Shown: piece after piece, positions 8,526-16,083 of the stretch
Layout of the letters: each line of letters begins with the position of its first letter
Numbering within the stretch: position 1 is the first letter of the stretch
Assembly (NCBI GenBank): GCA_020440605.1
Contig: JAGRNT010000012.1
Coordinates: 1-64,000, forward strand
Source: a bacterium
GTDB lineage: Bacteria; 4484-113; JAFGCY01
Reading direction: 5' to 3'
DNA: 64,000 nt
Notes under the pieces: model-generated
What the model was told of the DNA's origin: nothing
The model's input: the letters and a program-made list of their open reading frames with translations, nothing else
Databases searched by the model: none
Made by a program: the position numbers and the translations under genes

Positions 8526-8924
8526 TCAGGCGCCGCGCAGCAGGTAGGTGCCAAGGGCATACTGCAGGAGGATCCAGCCGAGGCTCAGAAGCAGGCCCGA
8601 CGCGATCCCCGGGCCGCGCCGCCAGCCCGTACTGAGGCTGAACAGCAGCGGACTGATCAGCAGCAGCGGCAGGCTGACCCAGACCAATCCCAGCCGCAGC
8701 ATGGGCGGGGAATCCAGCGGCTGGCCCATTACCGTGAGCGAGAGCGCGAACAGCAGCACACTGATCAGCTGGAAGCTCGCGAAGCCCAGGCCGCACTGCA
8801 GGCTGCGCCGCAGCCCGAGCCAGGCCTGGCCCAGCAGGCGTCCCAGCGGGGGCAGCAGCAGGCTCACGAACGCGCAGCTCAGCAGGAACTGGAGGAGCAC
8901 GGTCAGCAGGAAGCGCAGCAGCAC
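8526..8924 (-). CDS. Small four-helix membrane protein, unknown function
   Basis: 132-residue, very Leu-rich protein with four predicted transmembrane helices and Arg/Gly-rich loops. Not recognised. The start is GTG at 8924. The region between it and the divergent DinB-like gene is only about 50 bp, so both promoters must be compact. Probably co-transcribed with the following membrane gene. Confidence 0.6.
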   Translation of the reverse strand: MLLRFLLTVLLQFLLSCAFVSLLLPPLGRLLGQAWLGLRRSLQCGLGFASFQLISVLLFALSLTVMGQPLDSPPMLRLGLVWVSLPLLLISPLLFSLSTGWRRGPGIASGLLLSLGWILLQYALGTYLLRGA

Positions 8925-8974
8925 CGCTCAAATATAACCGCCCGCCCGCTGCGGCCGGGGTATCATATTCCGTC

Positions 8975-9499
8975 TTGAGCAAGTCACCCTTCCACATGGA
9001 GCCCCATCAGGCGCTGCGCCGCAGCGGGGCACTGGGCGCATTGATGGACGAATACGAACGCAGCGCCACCGAGCTCAAGGAACGCATCGCCCTGCTGCCG
9101 CTGTCCAGCTACACCGAGCTGCTGGCGGAGGGTGTGCAGCTGCGCGGGCTGGGGAGCATCCGCATCGCTGTCCTGCAGGTGATCGACCGCGGCTTCCAGA
9201 TCGCCAACCTGATCCGCCGCCGCTTCGGGATGCAGGAATTCACCCACGGAATGCGCGCCGAAACCCCGGAGCTGGCGGCGATGTCACTCAATGCGATGCT
9301 GGCCTGCACCGAGGGCGCGCTGGCCGAGCACTGGGATCTCGACGAGGCCGAGCTGGGTACGATCCAGATCAGCGCACCCTGGGGCACGGACTACAGCCTC
9401 GAGCAGCTGCTGGAGCATGCCATCGTGTTGATCCTGCGCCAGTGCCGGATCGTGGACCACTACCTCGAGCAGATGCAGGACCGCCGCGGCCGGGAGTGA
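8975..9499 (+). CDS. DinB-like four-helix protein, probable
   Basis: 174-residue mostly helical protein. The C-terminal segment YSLEQLLEHAIVLILRQCRIVDHYL resembles the last helix of DinB/YfiT-type metal-binding bundles, where His residues bind a metal. Only part of the usual His triad is apparent here, so the assignment is tentative. Start is TTG at 8975, or ATG at 8996, the eighth codon. A TATCAT box at 8961-8966 lies so close that the transcript would be nearly leaderless from the TTG. Confidence 0.55.
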   Translation: MSKSPFHMEPHQALRRSGALGALMDEYERSATELKERIALLPLSSYTELLAEGVQLRGLGSIRIAVLQVIDRGFQIANLIRRRFGMQEFTHGMRAETPELAAMSLNAMLACTEGALAEHWDLDEAELGTIQISAPWGTDYSLEQLLEHAIVLILRQCRIVDHYLEQMQDRRGRE

Positions 9500-9509
9500 A
9501 TGGCGCCGG

Positions 9510-10349
9510 CTATTGAGCACTTAGTCTTTTGTCGTTTAGCACTGACAATTGATGAATAAATCCTGTTGGTGATGTAGCTCCATCAAGAATTCGAAGCACA
9601 AGAAGAAGAATAAACTGAGCTATCAGATACAGCCACATACATGATTGGTAGAGGCTTTGTGCTCCCCACATCCAGCTACCGGCAGATTGGCGATAATGCA
9701 GCATTGCCAGTGAATAACAAGCTACTTGGCAGGCAGTAAGAACCATAATAGTCACCACCACACCAAATGCAGCAGTCTTGGCGGCCAATCTGAAAATCAC
9801 TATTGGCAACATCCACGCTGAAATCACCAACCAAAGAAACGCACTGAATAGGCATGGAATCAGAAGTTGCCAATAATTAGATTCCACTGCCAACCAAGGC
9901 AGCATGGCCGTGGCTACCACCGCAAAATAAAGAGGAAGAAAGAGCGGGACTGATTCAATAATCAAGTACTTCCGTGAATACTTCAATATCAATGTACGGA
10001 AAACTGTGTCTGGAAAGACACCAGCTGCTTCCGTCTCTGGCAACGCCGTTATGAAGAGTTTCGTTTGCAATACAAAGTATGCTGAGTTGATGAGAAAAAT
10101 CAATGCCAACATGCAGTAGTGCCACCAATGTGCCATTCCAATCAGGAAATTAAGACTTACTTGACGGGTCAAAACTAGCCACTGAACGGTTATCACACTT
10201 CCAGATATCAACCATAGTGCCAATACGATGAAGAGTAAGCCAGTTTTGCGTCTATGCTTGACCCTAAACCAAGTCTGCAAATGGTCTGGATTCTTTTCAT
10301 TTGCACTCAACACCTGCAAAGTATACAAAACATGACAGTAACAGGGCAT
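9510..10349 (-). CDS. AT-rich multi-pass membrane protein, unknown function
   Basis: 279 residues with about six hydrophobic segments, a basic N-terminal stretch (RVKHRRK) and no recognised domain. Its base composition is clearly lower in G+C than its neighbours, and it uses A/T-ending codons freely. This suggests recent acquisition or weak selection. A GGAG sits 8 nt before the ATG at 10349. Its start is only 11 bp from that of the divergent receiver-like gene. General layout (short cytosolic N-terminus, then paired helices) resembles the membrane genes at 21027-22611, but I cannot show homology. Confidence 0.6.
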   Translation of the reverse strand: MPCYCHVLYTLQVLSANEKNPDHLQTWFRVKHRRKTGLLFIVLALWLISGSVITVQWLVLTRQVSLNFLIGMAHWWHYCMLALIFLINSAYFVLQTKLFITALPETEAAGVFPDTVFRTLILKYSRKYLIIESVPLFLPLYFAVVATAMLPWLAVESNYWQLLIPCLFSAFLWLVISAWMLPIVIFRLAAKTAAFGVVVTIMVLTACQVACYSLAMLHYRQSAGSWMWGAQSLYQSCMWLYLIAQFILLLVLRILDGATSPTGFIHQLSVLNDKRLSAQ

Positions 10350-10360
10350 AGAATATCTCC

Positions 10361-10729
10361 GTGAAAAATGTCTTCTTCATCCACTGGGAGCCCGAGGAAT
10401 GCGAGCAGTTTGCCGCGCAGATCAGCAAGTGGGGCTACAACGTCATTCCCGAAAGCGGCCAGCAGGCCGATGCCTGCCGCCGCGTAAACGAGCTCATGCC
10501 GGACTGCGTGGTGATCAGCCTGCGCAAGTACGTCAGCGGCGGGCGTGAGGTCGGGCGCTTCATCGGTACCAACCGCGCCACCAAGGACATCCCGATCATC
10601 TACATGGACGGGCCGCGCGACACCCGCCGCGACCGCATCGCTGAGATCCTCCCGGATGCGAAGTTCAGCGCAATCCAGGACCTCGAAGCGACGCTCAGCG
10701 AAGTGCTGGGCGGAACCGGCCAGGCCTGA
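10361..10729 (+). CDS. Degenerate receiver-like (pseudo-response-regulator) protein
   Basis: 122-residue alpha/beta protein with the outline of a CheY-like receiver domain: strand 1 VFFIHW, strand 3 CVVISL, strand 4 IPIIYMDGP, strand 5 with KFSAI. The phosphoacceptor Asp expected at the end of strand 3 is Ser (VVIS), and the acidic pair after strand 1 is changed to HWE. It is therefore unlikely to be phosphorylated in the usual way. Start is GTG. A decayed second copy of its 3' end lies at 13284-13400. The convergent neighbour is a PKD/propeller lipoprotein, 15 bp away. Confidence 0.65.
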   Translation: MKNVFFIHWEPEECEQFAAQISKWGYNVIPESGQQADACRRVNELMPDCVVISLRKYVSGGREVGRFIGTNRATKDIPIIYMDGPRDTRRDRIAEILPDAKFSAIQDLEATLSEVLGGTGQA

Positions 10730-10744
10730 CACCGTGTTGTCAGC

Positions 10745-13093
10745 CTAGTTGAACACGACACTCAGCAGACTGTCCCTGTCACCAGGCAGAAGTGCAGTGG
10801 GCACTCCATTCACTGACATGCAGATGTCTCTGTATTTAGCAAAACCATCAATCAGCTCGCTGTCCAGCTTCTGATTCAGCACATACGGCGCCTGCCAGCT
10901 GCTCCCCTTTGAATCGCGGGCGATGAACAGGCAGAGCTGCGCGAAGTCACTGCTCTGGTAGGGGTTGCCAATTGCGACGATTGCCGGCACTCCGCCGTAG
11001 TCAAGCAGGTTGCCCGGTCGATAGGCCATGAAGGCCCCGGTATGACTCGGGTCCGACCAGACGCTGCCGTCCTCCGAGATGCAGCTTGCATATGCCAGTT
11101 TATATCCCCGTTTGAGCTGGTCAAGCCTGTCATCCACAAGTGCCAGGGCGGGCTTCCCGCCGATGATTGCCAGATCCAGCACCCAGATCCCTGACTCGGG
11201 ATTGCTGGCAATGATTACCGGACTATTCCAGCTGCTGCCCGTACTGTCGCCGGCCTTCATGAAGAAGGCCGCCTGGTACTCACCTGGCACGCTGGCCGAC
11301 CAGGCGATACAGGGGATGCCATCCCAGTCCGTCAGCCGGGCATAACCCGCGTTCTCAGTCTGGGACAGTTCGGTCAGCTCCACAGCGGCATTCCACAGCT
11401 TCCCATTGGCATCCACTGCGCTGCGGTAGAACCAACTGCCATTGGCACCTTTGCTCCTGTACAGGATCGCAGGCTGTCCGGATACCTGTTCCATCTGCAG
11501 CGAATTCAGGTCGAGCTGGCCATTAATGCTGAAGCAGGCCACGGGCTGGCTCCATTCCTGTCCCTCAGCGCTTTCCGCTTCACTCGTGTAGATCACCGTC
11601 TGTGCCGAATCATCAAGGTACTGGGAGAAGTAAACCAGCGGCCGGCCCAGATGTTCCAGCAAACCCAGACCGTTCAGTCCGGACTGCTCCGTCTGCGGTG
11701 CAGCCACGAGCTGCGGGTTGCCACTGAGGCTGCCGGCTGCGGCTTCCGCTGCACGCCAGTAGACCACAGCCGAGTTGTCAGGCGATCCCTGCGTGATCAG
11801 GGCAGGCAGACCTGAAATGACTGCGATGCTGTGCCTGCTGGCGAACTGCTGCAGCAGGCCGGCATCCTGCACCACGCTGGCTTCCCAGCCGGCAGCGCTC
11901 TCAGCTACCGTAAGCAGCTGGATGTCGTCTGACATATTGAAATTCGCATCCACCACCTGCAGCCGGACTTCATAGATCCCTGCCCGGTCAAAGCGGTGGT
12001 TCAGCTGCGGCTGGGTTGAATCACCGAGCGGATGCTCATCCACGAACCAGTAGTAATGCTCGATCGGCGCATTCCCCGCAGTGCTGCCGGATGCATCAAG
12101 CAGTACATCCTCACCGGCAACGGCCCTATAGGAATTGCCTGCCATCATCCGGGCCTGCGGCGCTGCGGTCCCGGATTCACCAAGCCAGGCGCGGTCCAGG
12201 TACTGTTGGTACACGGCGCCGCTCCCGGAGGTCACGGTGATGCGCGGACGGTATTCTCCCGCAGCCGGCAGCTCCCAGTGCGCGGTGAATGACACATTGT
12301 CTCCTCCTGCGGACTGCGAGACGTAGTCAGACTGTGAGTCGTTATCAAAGTCGACCTCGATCTTCTCAAGACCGCCAAATGCCGGATCAGCTTCAGCATG
12401 CACGTTTATCATGGCAGCCAGCTCACCAGTGCCTCCAGGCAATGGGCTGACGGTCATGTCTGAAGTGATTTCGGGCCGGAAGCCGTCACCGAAACGCAGC
12501 CAGCGCAGGGTCGTCTCACTCGCCTCCGTTGCCAGGATTCCGAATGTCATTACCCTGTACTGGTTGCTGTAGTCCTGCCAGTCACCGAACCAGGCATCAT
12601 AGGTCCCGTCCTGTGCCCGGTACTGCAACGGAAAGAGGTCCCAGCGCCCGGTGCTGTAGTTGGCAATCACGAGATAGCTGCCTGCCTGCACATGATCCTC
12701 ATCAATGCCGAGGGTAAGGACCGGGTCGTATGTTGGCTGGCCAGCATAGGTCCGTTCGGTATAGACCTGCCACATGGCAAATGCCGGGCCGGGATCATCG
12801 TTTTCCGGGATGAGAGTCAGCGTTGAATCCACATGGTCCGGACTGAGATTGCGGCTGCCCAGCCCCGGGTCGTAGTCAATCGCCTGGATGAGATTCTCCT
12901 GCTGGTTGACCCGGATGGAAGGCGCACGTTCCAGCTCCGCCAGTCCTGGCAACTGGAATCCCTCCTGCCTGCCCTGTAGCGCAGCAGGAGGTTCGACTGC
13001 TGGCTGGTTGTTGCCGGCACAGGCTGCAAGGAATGCAATGCAGAGGATGACAACACAGCACCTGAGAATACTGCTTCCATAAGTAACTGTCAT
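10745..13093 (-). CDS. PKD and beta-propeller-like repeat lipoprotein, paralogue 1
   Basis: 782-residue predicted lipoprotein: signal sequence with lipobox LAAC (Cys25), then a helical/linker part. Next comes a domain with VDFDNDSQSDYV and a PKD-like domain (DASGSTAGNAPIEHYYWFVD, near residue 345). The C-terminal 370 residues carry repeats centred on (I/V)xGxPAI or IGGKPALA followed by an aromatic-rich W strand, resembling the NGNPAISYYD-type repeats that build beta-propellers. Role unknown; a surface or periplasmic binding protein is likely. GAAGGGCTGGGTC precedes the ATG and is shared with paralogue 4. It has its own promoter at 13167-13195. Confidence 0.8.
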   Translation of the reverse strand: MTVTYGSSILRCCVVILCIAFLAACAGNNQPAVEPPAALQGRQEGFQLPGLAELERAPSIRVNQQENLIQAIDYDPGLGSRNLSPDHVDSTLTLIPENDDPGPAFAMWQVYTERTYAGQPTYDPVLTLGIDEDHVQAGSYLVIANYSTGRWDLFPLQYRAQDGTYDAWFGDWQDYSNQYRVMTFGILATEASETTLRWLRFGDGFRPEITSDMTVSPLPGGTGELAAMINVHAEADPAFGGLEKIEVDFDNDSQSDYVSQSAGGDNVSFTAHWELPAAGEYRPRITVTSGSGAVYQQYLDRAWLGESGTAAPQARMMAGNSYRAVAGEDVLLDASGSTAGNAPIEHYYWFVDEHPLGDSTQPQLNHRFDRAGIYEVRLQVVDANFNMSDDIQLLTVAESAAGWEASVVQDAGLLQQFASRHSIAVISGLPALITQGSPDNSAVVYWRAAEAAAGSLSGNPQLVAAPQTEQSGLNGLGLLEHLGRPLVYFSQYLDDSAQTVIYTSEAESAEGQEWSQPVACFSINGQLDLNSLQMEQVSGQPAILYRSKGANGSWFYRSAVDANGKLWNAAVELTELSQTENAGYARLTDWDGIPCIAWSASVPGEYQAAFFMKAGDSTGSSWNSPVIIASNPESGIWVLDLAIIGGKPALALVDDRLDQLKRGYKLAYASCISEDGSVWSDPSHTGAFMAYRPGNLLDYGGVPAIVAIGNPYQSSDFAQLCLFIARDSKGSSWQAPYVLNQKLDSELIDGFAKYRDICMSVNGVPTALLPGDRDSLLSVVFN

Positions 13094-13166
13094 GACCCAG
13101 CCCTTCGGGTGATTTTCCCGTTGATTTTGCGCGGACCGCGAACCTGAATACTCCGCGCACCCCTCG

Positions 13167-13195
13167 ATGTTAGCAGGAAGTACCAGCTATTTCAA
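13167..13195 (-). promoter_or_regulatory. Promoter of lipoprotein paralogue 1
   Basis: Minus strand: TTGAAA (13190-13195), 17-bp spacer, TAACAT (13167-13172). The same -10 hexamer and spacing occur upstream of paralogue 2, with a conserved GTTCATTG at the -35 edge. Confidence 0.65.
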
Positions 13196-13221
13196 TGAAC
13201 ACATCCGGACCTGAGACAGGC

Positions 13222-13240
13222 AAACACTCCAGCAGTGTTT
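13222..13240. promoter_or_regulatory. Inverted repeat upstream of the paralogue 1 promoter
   Basis: AAACACT-N5-AGTGTTT, a perfect 7-bp dyad whose centre lies about 71 bp upstream of the predicted start site. A related dyad occurs at the same distance from the -35 box before paralogue 2. The position suits an activator-binding site. Confidence 0.55.
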
Positions 13241-13283
13241 CTCATCGCTGAGCAATCATTTAGTCAGTTGAACGCTCGTCCCG

Positions 13284-13400
13284 TTCAGGAAGCTCCGCCG
13301 TGACCGCATCGCCGAGATCGTCCCTGAAGCGAAGTTCAGCGCGATCCAGGACCTCGAAGCGACACTTCGCGAAGTGCCGGGCGCAGCATCCACAGACTGA
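13284..13400 (+). pseudogene. Remnant of the receiver-like gene (3' end only)
   Basis: The bases translate in one frame to a sequence nearly identical to the last 30 or so residues of the 10361-10729 protein (RRDRIAEI..., KFSAIQDLEATL, then a few residues to a TGA at 13398-13400). Upstream the frame closes at a TGA (13269-13271) and has no start, so the first two thirds are lost. As with the intact copy, it is followed by a convergent lipoprotein paralogue. The two-gene unit was apparently duplicated as a block and this copy then truncated. Confidence 0.8.
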
Positions 13401-13455
13401 CAATGCGCGTCAGTGCATCTCGCATCGGCCTGCAATCGTCATCCGGATCGTGAAC

Positions 13456-15834
13456 CTATTGCAGCGTGGCATTCAGCACTGCGTTGCCATTTACCTTGAT
13501 CAGCACGGTCGGCACTCCGTCAACGGACAGAGCTGTCCTGCTGTAGTGGAATCCCGGTTCAGCGAATCTTGCCAGATCCACGCTGCGCGGCAGGGCAAGC
13601 GGCGGGCTCCAGCTGGTCCCGGCAGCCGTCCTGGCAACCGATATGAACATGTAGGGTGCAGGCCGGGCATAGGGCTGGCCCAGGGCCACGATCGCCGGCA
13701 GGCCATCCAGCTCCATCAGCATGCCAGTGTTTTCACTGATGCTGAAACCGGTGAAGGACGGCGCTGACCACTGCTTGCCTTCCGTATCATGGCTGCGCAC
13801 GTATCCCAGCCTGTCAAATCTGTCCAGGCAGTCCTGCTGGCGGCTGACAAAGGCCAGGGCCGGCTGGCCGCCGATGAGCGCCATGTCCAGCAGCTGGACG
13901 CTTGCGCTGTCCTCATAGGCAACGACCCGTGCATCCCATTCACTGCCGGCGATGTCCAGCGCACGCTGGAAGCAGAGCCGGTCGACCTCTCCGCCTTCGC
14001 GCTGGCTCCAGGCAATGCAGGGGTTGCCTGCCCAGTCCAGCAGGCAGACCCGCTTTCCGCGCACGCTGTTGGTCAGTCCCGGGAGCGGCACGGCCGGATT
14101 CCATTGCAGGGCATCCGCGGAAGTCGCGCTGCAGTAGTGCCAGCCTTCCTCGGCCAGCATGACCCTGAAGACCAGTGCCGGAATTCCATCCACCAGCGTG
14201 CATTCAAGGGAGTCGCTGTCAATACCTTCCCCGGACGCGAAGCAGACAACCGGGCTCATCCAGCCGCCGCCGTCAGCATCAGTCCCCTCGCGCATGTAGA
14301 TCGTTGACATTTCGGAGTCCGGGCTGTATCCCAGGAAGAATGCGAGGGGACTGCCCTCACGCTCCAGCAGGCCCAGCGGCAGGAAGTCCAGACCGGGACC
14401 ATTGACCCCCTGATTGACAACGCTGGCCTCGGCCGGCCACTGGCTGCCGGACGGATCCAGGGCGCGCAGGTACTGGATCTCATCATCATTCCCCCCACTG
14501 CGCGTGAGGATCGCGGGATGTCCAGCCACAGCTGCCAGGCCGCGGTTCTTCTCGAACTGCTGTTCCGACAGCCCGGTTACCACGGAGCTCTGCCAGGCCC
14601 GTGAATCCGCTGAAATCATCAGATTCCGTTCAATCAGCGGCGCATTGAAGTTCGCGTCCACGACCTGCAGGCCGACCTTGTACAGGCCTGGGTTGTCAAA
14701 GGTCCAGAATGACACTGGCTCGCTACTGTCCGCCAGGGGCTTGTCATCCACATACCAGTTGTAGTGTACGATCACTGAGTCACCGGCGGTGCTGCCTGAT
14801 GCGTCCAGCCGGACGGGGTAACCGGCACGCCCCTGGAACCCGTTGCCAAGAACCATGTCGGGAACCGCTTCAACACTGCCTGACTGACCGAGGTAAATCC
14901 TGTCAATGTGCTTCTCGAAGCGGTCTCCACTGCCGGATATGACGATGATCCGCGGTGTGTACACGCCGGGGCCGGGCACGGTCCAGCCTTCCACGGCGAT
15001 GTACTGGTCCTTGTTGAATTCCTCAGCCATGACCTCGGCCACACCGTCGTCATTGAAGTCAAAGCCAACGCTTGCAATGCCCTGGTATGCCGGGTCGTCA
15101 TCCGCATATACGTATGCAATGGCCTCAACTTCCGCACTGAGGCCGTGGGTGGTGTTCTGGTCATACTCCGTCCTGATGCGCGGCCTGAAAGCGCTGCCGA
15201 ACTGCAGCTGCTCCAGCAGGAAGCCACCCTCGGAGAAGGTCAACACTCCCGGGGTCATCACACCGAAGGCATTGATGTAGCGGTTCCATTCCCCGAACTG
15301 CGCCTGGTAGATGCCTGGCACGCCGCCTTCCTCCAGCGGCACGAGATCCCAGCGGCCGCTTTCATAGTTGGCAAACAGGAAGAACAGATCCTCAACCGGC
15401 TGTTCACTGTCGATGTAGACACTGACGATCGGGTCATATGCAGGCTCACCGGCATTGACACGTTCACCGTACATCTGGAACAGCGCAAATGCCATGCCAG
15501 GCTGATCGTAGCCGGCCTGCATCATCAGCGCGGTGCTGTCCTCGGAATCCAGCACGTTGGCATGCGGCAGATCCGGGCAGTAATCCATGCCATACAGCAT
15601 TGAGTCCTGCCAGTTGATCAGTTCCGCGGGATCCCGGCTGAGCTCGCCGACAGCCGGCAGGCTGACGGGATCCTGCACGGCCGGTTCCGTGAGCACAGGA
15701 CTTTCCCCAGTAGCATTCAATCCTGCAGGCTGGATAGCGGCTGTCCCGCCGTTCCCGCTGCAGGACGCAACGAGGAAAGCAGTGACAATCATGGCAATAA
15801 GAGCTGTTCTGCCGGAGCTGTAAGTAACTTTCAT
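13456..15834 (-). CDS. PKD and beta-propeller-like repeat lipoprotein, paralogue 2
   Basis: 792-residue predicted lipoprotein with lipobox VASC (Cys25). Same architecture as its neighbours: FDFNDDGVAEVM strand motif, a PKD-like domain (LDASGSTAGDSVIVHYNWYVD), then propeller-type repeats with GIPALVF, GQPALAF and GLPAIVALGQPY cores. The ATG at 15834 gives a proper signal peptide and has AGGGAT before it; the in-frame ATG at 15936 would add 34 residues that overlap the promoter. Closest in layout and promoter to paralogue 1. Function unknown; secreted and outer-membrane or periplasm-anchored by inference. Confidence 0.8.
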   Translation of the reverse strand: MKVTYSSGRTALIAMIVTAFLVASCSGNGGTAAIQPAGLNATGESPVLTEPAVQDPVSLPAVGELSRDPAELINWQDSMLYGMDYCPDLPHANVLDSEDSTALMMQAGYDQPGMAFALFQMYGERVNAGEPAYDPIVSVYIDSEQPVEDLFFLFANYESGRWDLVPLEEGGVPGIYQAQFGEWNRYINAFGVMTPGVLTFSEGGFLLEQLQFGSAFRPRIRTEYDQNTTHGLSAEVEAIAYVYADDDPAYQGIASVGFDFNDDGVAEVMAEEFNKDQYIAVEGWTVPGPGVYTPRIIVISGSGDRFEKHIDRIYLGQSGSVEAVPDMVLGNGFQGRAGYPVRLDASGSTAGDSVIVHYNWYVDDKPLADSSEPVSFWTFDNPGLYKVGLQVVDANFNAPLIERNLMISADSRAWQSSVVTGLSEQQFEKNRGLAAVAGHPAILTRSGGNDDEIQYLRALDPSGSQWPAEASVVNQGVNGPGLDFLPLGLLEREGSPLAFFLGYSPDSEMSTIYMREGTDADGGGWMSPVVCFASGEGIDSDSLECTLVDGIPALVFRVMLAEEGWHYCSATSADALQWNPAVPLPGLTNSVRGKRVCLLDWAGNPCIAWSQREGGEVDRLCFQRALDIAGSEWDARVVAYEDSASVQLLDMALIGGQPALAFVSRQQDCLDRFDRLGYVRSHDTEGKQWSAPSFTGFSISENTGMLMELDGLPAIVALGQPYARPAPYMFISVARTAAGTSWSPPLALPRSVDLARFAEPGFHYSRTALSVDGVPTVLIKVNGNAVLNATLQ

Positions 15835-15907
15835 ATCCCTGCCCTTTAGGGGTATCCCCACTGAATTCATGCGTATCAGCATGCAGTCCCTTGCGTGCAA
15901 CTCCCAG

Positions 15908-15936
15908 ATGTTATCAAGCCGCAGCGCAATGCGCAA
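15908..15936 (-). promoter_or_regulatory. Promoter of lipoprotein paralogue 2
   Basis: Minus strand: TTGCGC (15931-15936), 17-bp spacer, TAACAT (15908-15913). The -10 box and the preceding GTTCATTG are identical to those of paralogue 1, with identical spacing. The -35 is weak, consistent with dependence on an activator. Confidence 0.55.
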
Positions 15937-15962
15937 TGAACACTTCCTGGCATATTGCAGGC

Positions 15963-15980
15963 AACACCAGGGCAGGTGTT
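15963..15980. promoter_or_regulatory. Inverted repeat upstream of the paralogue 2 promoter
   Basis: AACACC-N6-GGTGTT, 26 bp upstream of the -35 box, exactly the offset of the dyad before paralogue 1. Between the two copies, one arm pair changes from T/A to C/G with pairing kept. Confidence 0.5.
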
Positions 15981-16083
15981 TCCCTTCCCGGATGCGGAAC
16001 CCCGCGGATTCCGCTCCTCCGGTCGTGAGGTGCAGATCCGGTGTCCCAGCGGCAATCAGTCCCTCAAGCGTCGACGTTGCCAG

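Larger units (their letters stand above)
13094..13455. other. Intergenic region between paralogues 1 and 2
   Basis: No intact gene. From left to right it holds the leader and promoter of paralogue 1 (13167-13195), an upstream inverted repeat (13222-13240), and the decayed 3' end of a receiver-like gene on the plus strand (13284-13400). The last 55 bp precede the stop codon of paralogue 2. Confidence 0.75.
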
